From assembly GCF_017614965.1 (NCBI RefSeq), contig NZ_WVUG01000063.1, positions 1 to 34,340 of the forward strand: a stretch of 34,340 nucleotides of DNA, read 5' to 3'. The position numbers and the translations under genes are program-made. This document shows positions 14,049-24,000 of the stretch, piece by piece (position 1 is the first letter of the stretch; each line of letters opens with the position of its first letter). Source of the stretch: Streptomyces griseorubiginosus. Lineage in GTDB: Bacteria; Actinomycetota; Actinomycetes; Streptomycetales; Streptomycetaceae. Under the pieces are notes generated by a model that made no database searches, was not told the DNA's origin, and saw nothing but the letters and a program-made list of their open reading frames with translations.

Positions 14049-17000
14049 GTGAATTTACCCCGAATCGCAGTCAGTAATCATTCCGGCGAAGAGACAGAAT
14101 CCGCGCCCTTGTCGCTGGCGCAGGAGCGTCTGTGGGTCATGGCGCGCATGGACGGAGACGCCAGCGCCGCCTACAACGAGCCGATGCCCTTCGACATCCG
14201 GGGACCGCTGGACCGGGACCTGCTCATCAAGGCGCTTCATCTGCTCGCGGCCCGGCACGAGGCCCTGCGCACCCGGCTGGTCCCCGCCGAGGGCTCGGCT
14301 CTCCAGGTGGTCGATCCGCCGGACACGGGTTTCCCGGTGACCTTCGAGGACCTGACCGAACTGCCCGACGTGGCTGAACGGTTGACACGTATACGGCTGG
14401 AGGTGGAGGGCACCCCGTTCCGCCTGGGCGAGGAACCCATGGCGCGCGGCTGCCTGATCGCGCTCCGACCGACCCATCACGTGCTGATCCTGACGGCACA
14501 TCACATCATCTTCGACGGCTGGTCCCGGTCCCTGCTGCTGAAGGAGCTGGGCCTGGTGTACGACGCCCTTCAGCGGGGGCGGGCCGTCTCGCTGCCCGAA
14601 CTGACCTGGCAGTACAGCGATTACACCCGGTGGCAGTGGCAGTGGATGTCGGGAGACGAGCCCACCTCACAGGCCGACTACTGGACCGCCGCGCTGGCCG
14701 GCAGCCCGGCCGTGATCACCCTTCCCACCGATCGACCCCGCCCGCCCGAACAGGACTTCCGCGGCGCCCGGTTGGCCGTGACGGTCGACGAGGACCTGAC
14801 GCTGGCCCTGCGCGCGCTGTCGTCCGACAACGATGTCTCCCTCTATGCCACCGTCCTGACCGGCTGGTCCGTGCTGCTGTCCCTGCTCTCCGGGCAGGAC
14901 GACATCGTGGTCGGCGCTCCCACGTCGAACCGGCGACGCGGGGACGTCGAGGGTCTGATCGGCTTCTTCGTCAACACCCTCGCCCTGCGCGCGGACCTGT
15001 CCGGCTCCCCCACGGTCAGGGACGCCCTGAAGCGGGTGAACGAGCGGATCCGTGACGCCCTCAAGAACGTCGACCTCCCCTTCGAGCGAGTCGTCGAACT
15101 GGTCAACCCACCGCGGAGCCCCGCCTGCACGGCCCTGTTCCAGACGATGTTCGCCTGGGTCCCGTCCATGCGGAAGGAACTCGAACTCCCAGGTCTGGAG
15201 GTCGAGTTACGAGAGGACGCCGCCCACGTACCCGCGAAGTTCGACATGGTCCTGGCCCTGGCCGACGAGGGCCGGCAACTCACCGGAGAGATCGACTACG
15301 CGGTGGCGCTCTTCGACCGGGCGACCATCGAACGGTATGTACGTCAATTCCTGCGCGTGCTGCGGCTGATGACCGAGCGGCCCGATGCAGAGATCGCCGA
15401 CCTGACACTGCTCGACGAGGACGAGCAGCGGGCGATCCTCGCCGCCTTCAGCACCGGGCCCGCCGTGACCGGACCGGCATCGGCGGGCGTGCTGGAGCGC
15501 TTCACCGCGCAGGTCCGTGAACGACCGGGCCAGTGTGCGGTGGTGGCCGGTGACGTCGAGCTGGACTACGCGACACTCGACCGCCGGGCCAACCGTCTCG
15601 CCCACGCCCTGATCGCCCGCGGTGCCGGCCCTGACCGTGTGGTGGGCCTGCACGCCGGACGCTCCACCGACCTCGTCGTCGGTGTGCTCGGGATCCTCAA
15701 GGCCGGAGCCGCTTACCTGCCCCTCGACCCCGCCCAGCCCCCGGAGCGGCTCGCGGCCATGGTCGGCGACGCGGCACCGGTCCTCGTGCTGACCGACCAG
15801 GGGGACGCCGCGGACGTCGGACACCCGTGGGAGCGTCTGGCGAGCGTGGAAGCCGAGGGGGCCCACGACGATGCGCCGGCCATCGGCACGGACACAGCGC
15901 GGCTCGCCTACGTCATCTACACCTCGGGATCGACCGGCCGGCCCAAGGGTGTGGCGGTGACGCACGGAAGCGTCGTCAATCTCTTCGACCACTGGCGCGA
16001 CCTCATGGGGGACGCCCCGGGCGAGGCCTCGTCGGCCTGGTCCAGCATCGGCTTCGACGCGTCGGTGCACGAACTCCTCGTCCCGCTGACCACCGGCGCC
16101 GTCCTCCACCTGGTCCCCGACGAACTCCGCGCAGACCCCGGGTCGTTGCTGGAGTGGATGCGCGAACGCAAGGTCACCCAGGCGTTCCTGCCCCCGTCCT
16201 ACGTCCAGTGGATCGGCGAGGACCCGGCCGCGCGCCTCGCCGGATCGAGCCTGCGTCAGCTCCTCACCGGTGTGGAGTCCCTGCCGGAGACCACCCTGCA
16301 CCGCATGCGTGAACTGCTGCCCGGCCTGCGCATCTGCTTCGGCTACGGCCCGACCGAGGCCACCCTCTACTCCACCGCGTACACCGACCCCCAGCCCTAC
16401 GAGCGGTCGTGTCCCATCGGGCGACCACTGCGCGGCACCCGTCTGTACCTGCTCGACGACCGGATGCGTCCGGTACCCGTGGGAGTCACCGGAGAGGTCT
16501 ACCTCGGTGGTGCGAGCCTGGCCCGCGGCTATCTCAACCGCCCCGACCTCACCGACGAACTCTTCGTGCCCGACCCCTTCGTCCCCGGTGAACGCCTCTA
16601 CCGCACCGGCGACTTGGCGCGCTGGCTGCCGGACGGCAACGCCGAATACGTCGGCCGCCGGGACGACCAGCTCAAGCTGCGCGGATTCCGCATCGAACCG
16701 GGAGAGGTCGAAGCGGCACTGCTGGCGGTCCCCGGGGTGCGCGAGGCCGTCGTTCTGGCCGATCGTGACACGCCGGGTGGTCCTCGCCTGGTCGCCGGCG
16801 TGGGATGTGACGCCGAGCGCACGCGGATGCCGTACGAGTGGCGTGCGGCCCTCAAGGACCGCCTGCCGGACTACATGATCCCCGCCGCCGTTGCCGAGTT
16901 CCCGCGACTGCCGTTGAACAACAGCGGCAAGGTGGACCGGACGGCGGTGCTGCGCGCCGCCGCGGCAGCCCACACGGGCCGGGTCAACACGGCCGCGCCC

Positions 17001-18032
17001 CGCGACCATGTCGAAATGGCCCTGTACCGGGTGTGGCGGCGGATCCTGCTTCACCCCGACATCGGCATCGGTGACAACTTCTTCGAGCTCGGCGGCACTT
17101 CGATATCGGCGATCAAGATGGCATCCGCCGTCCGGGAGGAGCTCGGCTTCACCCTGCCCGTCCGGGACGTCATGCTGCACCCGACCATCGAGGCGCTCGC
17201 CGAGCGCGTGCGCGCCGACGGCGGCGACGCCGCGCAGTCCGCCGAGCTCAGCAGCCTGGTCGAATTCCGCGCGGGCGGCGGCCTGCAGCGCGTGGTGTGC
17301 GTGCACCCCGCCGGCGGCACCGCCTTCTGCTACCTGCCCCTGTCCGCCGAACTGGCCGACGACATAGGCGTCGTGGGGCTCCAGGCTCCCGGCATCAACC
17401 CCGGTGAGTCCACCCTGCCCGGCGTCGAGGCCATGGCCGAGGAGTATCTGCGGCTGGTCGCACCCCGCACCGACGAGGCACTGGTGCTGTGCGGGCTCTC
17501 CTACGGCGGTCTGATCGCGTACGAGATGGGCCGCCGGCTGGTGACGGCCGGACACGAGAAGGTGAGCGTGGTCCTTCTCGACACCCACGGCGCCCAGGAC
17601 GACGAACAGCGCGCCGCGATCACGCCGGTCGGTATGGCGGAGTTCCGGGAGAAGCTGGTGCGCTTCAACGGCATGTACCCGGGCATCGACGACGAGCAGG
17701 TGACCCGGTACCTGACCGTCTACAACCACCATCGTGAGACGGGGCGCGACTACGTCGTCCCCGCGTCCCCCGCCCGTGTCGTGCTGTTGCAGGCCACGGC
17801 CGTGGAGGACGAAGAGACGGACGTCGAGCATGCCGCCGCCCGTCTACGCGCGTTCTGGCGGCAGCGCGTCAACGGTGAGTTCGCGGTCGAGCCGGTCGCC
17901 TGCGGTCACTGGGACATGTTGGAGAGCGACGAACTGCCCCGCGTCGCAGCTGTCCTCACCGCCGAACTGCACCGGCTGGCCGCCGTCCCCGGCCCGGACG
18001 CCCCTTCAGGCACGTCGGAGGATGCACGATGA
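14049..18032 (+). CDS. NRPS-1: C-A-PCP-TE
   Basis: The 1327-residue single-module synthetase begins at a GTG with GAAGGG upstream. C domain: about 15-450, active site His151-His152-x3-Asp156-Gly157. A domain: about 470-965, with YTSGSTGRPKG, GYGPTEAT, YRTGDLARW, GRRDDQLKLRGFRIEPGEVE and NNSGKVDR. The hand-read specificity code is D-A-H-F-L-G-G-L-Y-K, which I cannot match; the pocket looks hydrophobic. PCP: phosphopantetheine Ser1018 in LGGTSIS. TE: about 1055-1310 with triad candidates Ser1151 (GLSYG), Asp1178 and His1287 (GHWDM), all present. Because it starts with a C domain and has an intact TE, it probably acts last, after NRPS-2, despite being encoded first. Codons 3 (14055-14057) and 387 (15207-15209) are TTA. 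Its stop overlaps the NRPS-2 start (ATGA). Confidence 0.95.
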   Translation: MNLPRIAVSNHSGEETESAPLSLAQERLWVMARMDGDASAAYNEPMPFDIRGPLDRDLLIKALHLLAARHEALRTRLVPAEGSALQVVDPPDTGFPVTFEDLTELPDVAERLTRIRLEVEGTPFRLGEEPMARGCLIALRPTHHVLILTAHHIIFDGWSRSLLLKELGLVYDALQRGRAVSLPELTWQYSDYTRWQWQWMSGDEPTSQADYWTAALAGSPAVITLPTDRPRPPEQDFRGARLAVTVDEDLTLALRALSSDNDVSLYATVLTGWSVLLSLLSGQDDIVVGAPTSNRRRGDVEGLIGFFVNTLALRADLSGSPTVRDALKRVNERIRDALKNVDLPFERVVELVNPPRSPACTALFQTMFAWVPSMRKELELPGLEVELREDAAHVPAKFDMVLALADEGRQLTGEIDYAVALFDRATIERYVRQFLRVLRLMTERPDAEIADLTLLDEDEQRAILAAFSTGPAVTGPASAGVLERFTAQVRERPGQCAVVAGDVELDYATLDRRANRLAHALIARGAGPDRVVGLHAGRSTDLVVGVLGILKAGAAYLPLDPAQPPERLAAMVGDAAPVLVLTDQGDAADVGHPWERLASVEAEGAHDDAPAIGTDTARLAYVIYTSGSTGRPKGVAVTHGSVVNLFDHWRDLMGDAPGEASSAWSSIGFDASVHELLVPLTTGAVLHLVPDELRADPGSLLEWMRERKVTQAFLPPSYVQWIGEDPAARLAGSSLRQLLTGVESLPETTLHRMRELLPGLRICFGYGPTEATLYSTAYTDPQPYERSCPIGRPLRGTRLYLLDDRMRPVPVGVTGEVYLGGASLARGYLNRPDLTDELFVPDPFVPGERLYRTGDLARWLPDGNAEYVGRRDDQLKLRGFRIEPGEVEAALLAVPGVREAVVLADRDTPGGPRLVAGVGCDAERTRMPYEWRAALKDRLPDYMIPAAVAEFPRLPLNNSGKVDRTAVLRAAAAAHTGRVNTAAPRDHVEMALYRVWRRILLHPDIGIGDNFFELGGTSISAIKMASAVREELGFTLPVRDVMLHPTIEALAERVRADGGDAAQSAELSSLVEFRAGGGLQRVVCVHPAGGTAFCYLPLSAELADDIGVVGLQAPGINPGESTLPGVEAMAEEYLRLVAPRTDEALVLCGLSYGGLIAYEMGRRLVTAGHEKVSVVLLDTHGAQDDEQRAAITPVGMAEFREKLVRFNGMYPGIDDEQVTRYLTVYNHHRETGRDYVVPASPARVVLLQATAVEDEETDVEHAAARLRAFWRQRVNGEFAVEPVACGHWDMLESDELPRVAAVLTAELHRLAAVPGPDAPSGTSEDAR

Positions 18033-21000
18033 AACCGCGCGTCGAAACGTCCCCCACCGACATGTCCGAGGACCCTGGCGATCCGGCCGGATTGGCGCTC
18101 GAGATTCACCGCCGTGCCCTGCGCACGCCACACGCCGAGGCCGTCGTCGACGGCGAAGTCCACCTCGACTACGCGGCGTTGAACGGGGGAGCCGCCACCG
18201 TCGCCCGGGAGCTGGGGCGTCTGGGAGTCACCGCGGGGCAGGCCGTGGCGGTGGCGCTGCCGCGGTCGTGGCGGCTGGTCTGTGTGATGCTGGGCATTCT
18301 GCGGCTGGGGGCGCAGGTCGTGCCCCTCGATACACAGAGCCCCGCCGAGCGCCGTCACTTCATGCTCCAGGACTCCGGCGCGGTCGCCCTGGTGCATGAG
18401 ACGGCAGAGAGCTTCACCGGGCTCCCGGCGGACATCAAAGGGCTCGTCGCGGACACGCTTCTGCCCGAACCGCCGGACGCTGCCGCCCCGTTGGAGGCGC
18501 CGGCCGCCCCGGGCGAGGTGTCCTTCCTGTTCTACACCTCCGGAACGACCGGACGCCCGAAGGGGGTCGAGGTCCGCGACGCCGGGGTCCGGCGTCTGGC
18601 CCAACGCGGCTACATCCGCATCGCGCCCGACCTGCGCTATGCCTGTCTGGCCAATCCCGCGTTCGACGCGCTGAGCTTCGAAGTCTGGGTGCCCCTGCTG
18701 ACCGGCGGCTGCTGCGTGATCCTGAGCGACGCGGACGTGCAGACGCCCGAGCGGCTCGCCGCGGCACTACGGCACGGGCGCGTGGACACCGTCTTCGTCA
18801 CCACGGCCCTGTTCAACGCGATGGTCACGGCTGTGCCGGACTGCTTCGCCGCGGCCGGACAGGTCCTGGTGGGCGGTGAGCAGCTGAACGCACAGGTGAT
18901 GCGCCGCTGGTACCGGGACAACCCCGACAGTGGCACCCGCCTGTTCAACGTCTACGGACCCACGGAGTCCACCACCTTCGCCCTGTGCCATCCCATCCCG
19001 CGGGACTTGGACGGCGACGTGGTGCCGATCGGCCGGCCCCTGCCGCAGACCGGTGCGGTCACGGTCGTACCGGGGCAGGAGCGGGTGGCCGCGCCGGGTG
19101 AGGTGGGCGAACTCCTGTTGAGCGGAGCCGGACTCGCCGTCGGATACCGCAACCTTCCCGACGAGACCGAGCGGCGCTTCGTGCGCCTGCCGTGGCTCGA
19201 CGGCGGCGAGGAGACGTACTACCGCACCGGTGACCTCGTTCGTGCCGACGGCGAGGGCCTGGTGGAATACGTGGGCCGAACCGACCGCCAGGTCAAGGTC
19301 CGTGGCTTCAGGATCGAGCCCGGCGAGGTGGAACGGCGCGTCCTGACGCACCCGGCGGTCCAGCACGCCCATGTGTGCACGCGCCCCGCGGGCCGGGAGG
19401 GGCCCAATGAACTCCTGGCGTTCCTCGTCCTCGGCCAGGAACTGTCCTACGAGGAGTTCGACGGCCACCTGACGGCACAGCTGCCGGCCTATATGCGCCC
19501 CCACCGGATCCATCTCGTGGCCGACCTCACGCTCAACGCCAACGGCAAGGTCGACCAGACCGCCCTGCTGGAGCAGGCCACCCAGCCATGGCGGCCTGCC
19601 GCCTCCGACTCCGGCGCCCCGGCCACCACGGAGACGGAGCGCCAAGTCGTCGAACTGGCCGAGGAGATACTCGGCACCAGCGGCCTCCGGCTCGGCGACC
19701 GGTGGATCGCCGTCGGCGGTGACTCGCTGAAGGCACTGCGGTTCTGTTTCGCCGTACGTCAGCGCTGGGGCCGCGAGCTGACCCAGTCGGCCGTCCTGCA
19801 CGGCGACCTGGCCGCCGTCGCCCGGTCGCTCGACACAGCCGGCCCCGGCGAGGAGAGCGCCTTGCCGACACCGGTGGTCTCCGGTGCCCGCTCGGCCCCC
19901 GCCACCAGCGAACAGCAGCGACTGTGGCTGATACAGCGCCGCACTCCCGACTCCCGGGCGTACTCCGTCAACCAGGCCTTCCGCGTGGACGGGCCCGTCG
20001 ACACCACCGCACTGCGGCGGGCGCTGCGCAGCCTCGTGGCACGACACCCTTCGCTGCGGACGGGCTTCCACCTCGGCCCTGAGGGCCTGGAGCAGACCGT
20101 CGGCGAACCGTACGACCCCTGGCACGAGCCAGGTCCCCGCCGACTCTGGGAGGAGGAAGAAGCGCACGCCTTCGCCGACACCTTCTTCGCCGAACCCTTC
20201 GACCTCGCCGTCCCCCGCATGCTCCGAGCCTGCTGGCTGCCGCGTGACGGCGGCGGCACGCTCCTGGTGCACCTGCACCACATAGCCGTGGACGGCTGGT
20301 CGTTGAGCGTCCTGCTGCACGACCTGTCCGCCGACTACGCCGGAAGCGACCGGTCCGAGGCACCCTCTCCGACCCCACTGGACTTCGCCGTCTGGCAGCG
20401 CGACCGCTTCGCGAGCGCGGTCTACCGGACCCAGCGCGATGAACTCCTCGCGTTCTACCGCGGCTTGAACGAGCCGCTGGAGGCGCTGCCCATGCAGGGC
20501 GCGAGTACGGCACCCCGGGCACGCCTGCTGCACACGTCCCTCGACGTCGTTCGGCGGGCCCACGTCGACCACCTGTGCGCCGAGTACGGGCTGACCCGGT
20601 TCCAGGTCCTGCTGAGCGTGTTCTGCTGGTGCCTGTACGGCGTGACCGGCCTGGTCCGCCCGCGCATCGCCGCCCCGGTCGCGGGCCGACCGGTGCGCGA
20701 GTTCGAGAACAGCGCGGGCATGATGGCGAACACCGTGCTGCTGCCCCTGACCGTCACGCCCGGCGAGGATCTGCGCTCACATCTCGCCCGTACCGGAAAC
20801 GACACCGGGCAGGTGCTGGGCCGCCAGGACGTGGCGTTCACCGACGTGCTGACCGGCTGGGAGGGCGTCGGCGACACCACACCGTTCGACTTCCTGTTCG
20901 TCCTGGAGAACACCGACTTCGGGGCGTTGCGGCTGCCCGGCTGCACCCAGCGCCCCCTGTGGTGGGCGGCACCGGAGGCCAAGTGCCCGCTGACGGTCTC

Positions 21001-24000
21001 CGTGATCGAGCATGCGGACGCGCTCGACGTGCTGTGGGAGTACGCCGAGGACCGGTTCACCGACGAGGACGTCGAGGCGATGGCGGAGCTGTTGCGGCGG
21101 GGCGTGGACGCGCTCGCGTCCGGTGGCCGCCGTACCGCCCGTGAACTCGTCCTCCCCTACCGGGACTCCCTTCCGCGCCACGGGCGCGGGCCCGCCCCCG
21201 AACCCGGCTTCACCACGATCGCCGAAGGCTTCAGCCGTCAGGTCGCCCGCACTCCGCACGCCCCCGCCGTCGTCACGGCCGACGGCGAGATGCTGAGCTA
21301 TGCGGCCCTCGACGCCCGTGCGGCAGCGCTCGCCGCGGAACTGGCCGACCGGTACCCGATCCCGGCCGACGACAGCCCGTGCCGGGCGGCCCTTTACCTG
21401 GAGCCGTCCGCCGACCACGTGGTGGCGCTGCTGGCGCTGGCCAGGCTGAACGTCACCGCCGTCCCCCTCGACCCCTCCTACCCGGCCGACATGCTGCGCC
21501 GCGTCCTGGAACGGATCGACCCCCTGTGCGTCCTGACCACACGGGACAGCGCACCGGCGCTGGACACGCTGCTCCCGGACGGCGTGTCCCGCCACCTCGT
21601 CGTACCGGGGGCGGGCTCGCAGCCGCGAACGGGCGACGGCAGGGTGTCGTCGTACGGCGGGAACACCCGACGCACGGCCGACGCGCCGGCCCACAGCGGC
21701 GCCCGCCCCCTGTACACGCTGTTCACCTCCGGCTCCACCGGCGTCCCCAAGGGTGTACAGATCCAGGACCGCACCCTGTGCGACCTGATCAGGTGGCAGT
21801 CAGGTCCCGGCGGCCTGACCGCGCCCGCCGTCACCCAGCAGTTCTCGATGCTGTCGTTCGACGTGTCCTTCCAGGAGATCTTCGGGACCCTGTGCACCGG
21901 CGGCAGCCTCCGGCTCATCCGTCCCGAGTGGCGTCAGGACGTGCCCGCGCTCCTGGACCGGCTGGAGTCCGCGGGCGTCGAGCGGATCTTCATGCCCTAC
22001 GTGGCCCTGCAACTGCTCGCCGAGTACGCCGTGCGCCTGGACAAGTATCCGTCCCGGCTGCGTGAAGTGATCACCGCGGGCGAGCAGTTGGTGTGCACCG
22101 ACAGCATCCGGCGCTGGTTCGCCGGGCTCCCCGGCGCGCGGCTGTTCAACCACTACGGGCCGACCGAGACGCATGTGGTCAGCGCCCTGTGCCTGGAGGG
22201 AGATCCCGGGCGCTGGCCCGAGCGGCCCGCCATCGGACGTCCGGTGGCCGGGGCCGACCTGCGGGTGGTGGACGCCCAGGGCGACGCCGTCCCGGCCGGA
22301 TGCACCGGCGAGCTGCTGATCGGCGGCACCATGACCACCCGCTGCTACCTCGACGAACCGGAACTCGACGACACCCGCTTCGTCCAACTCCCCGGCGACG
22401 CAAGCCTGTTCTACCGCAGCGGCGACCGGGCGTTCTTCGACCGCGAGGGTCTGCTGCACTACGCGGGCCGCGACGACCAGCAGATCAAACTGAGCGGGCA
22501 CCGGCTCGAACTCGGTTCCGTCGAGGCGGCCCTGCTGCGCCATCCGGCGGTGGTCAACGCCGCCGTCACCCGTGACGGAGACCGGCTGACGGCCGGTCTG
22601 GAGATCCGTGGCGAAGCACCGACCGCCGACGAGCTGACCGCGCATCTGTCCGCCCTGCTGCCGTCGTTCGTACGTGTGGAGCGATTCCGCAGGCTGGAGA
22701 GACTGCCCCGCACACCCAGCGGCAAGCTCGACCGGCAGGCCGTGCTCGGGGCGCCGGGGAAGGAGTTACGTCGTTCGGCGGCCGCCCGCACGGGCCTGTC
22801 GGCCGAGGAGGAGCGCCTCACCGCTGCCTTCGAGGAGGTCACCGGGTCGGTGATCGCACCGGACCAGACCTTCTTCGAGGCAGGTGCCTCCAGTCTCGCC
22901 CTGATGCGCTTCCATCTGCGCTGCACCACGGCGCTGGGTCTGCGCTTCAGTGTCGCGGACCTCTTCGAGCACGTCACCGTCCGCTCCCTGGCCCGGCACC
23001 TCACCGCTCCCCGACCCCGGACCACACCGTCCGTGCAGAACGAGAGGCCTTGGGCACCCGGCGAGCCGATCGCGGTCGTCGGTATGGCGGTGCGGGTGCC
23101 CGGCGCACCGGACCTGGCCGCCTTCTGGGAACTGGTGGTCTCCGGCGGCACCGGAATCCGCCGCGTCGAAGCGCCGGACGGAGTGGTCGGCGTGCACAGC
23201 ACGCTCGACGGCATGCTCGACTTCGACCCGGGCCACTTCGGCATCAGCCCCCAGGAGGCACGGCTGATGGACCCCCAGCAGCGTCACCTGCTGATGGCCG
23301 CCGTGCAGGCCCTGGCACACGCCGGAGTGGCGGACACCTCGGCCGCACGGGTGGGCCTGGTGGCGGGTGCGGGAGAGAACACGTACTTCCAGTCCCTGCT
23401 GCGCGAGGCGGACCCCGACCGGCTGCCCGACGGCTTCCAGCTCGCCCTGCACCACGACAAGGACTTCCTGGCCACCAAGGTCGCCTACCATCTCGGGCTG
23501 ACCGGCCCGGCCTTCAGCGCCCAGACGGCCTGCTCCAGCTCCCTGGTCGCCGTGCACCTCGCCGCCGGTCTGCTCCGGCAGGACGAAGCCGACGTTGTGC
23601 TGGCCGGAGGAGTCCTCATCGATCCGGGGCTGACCGGCGGCTACCGCTATCGTCCGCAGCACATCTTCTCCGCGGACGGCGACTGCCGTCCCTTCAGCGA
23701 CGACGCCACGGGCACGGTCGGCGCGAGCGGCGTCGGCGTGGTGGTCCTCAAGACGCTGCGGCAGGCACGGCGTGACGGCGACACCGTCTACGCAGTCATC
23801 ACCGGCTCCGCGATCAACAACGACGGTGCGCAGAAGATGAGTTACACCGCACCGTCCCTGGCAGGGCAGCGGGAGGTGATCCGCACCGCCCTGTCCCGCG
23901 CCGGACGCACGGGCGCCGATCTCGGCTATGTGGAGGCCCACGGCACCGGTACCCGGCTCGGCGACCCGGTCGAAGTGGGGGCGCTGCGGCAGGCGTTCGA

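Noticed and set aside
15207..17831. 874-codon open frame antisense to NRPS-1
   Set aside because: Its composition is that of a GC-bias shadow; no domain is recognisable and the sense strand encodes well-defined C-A-PCP-TE motifs.
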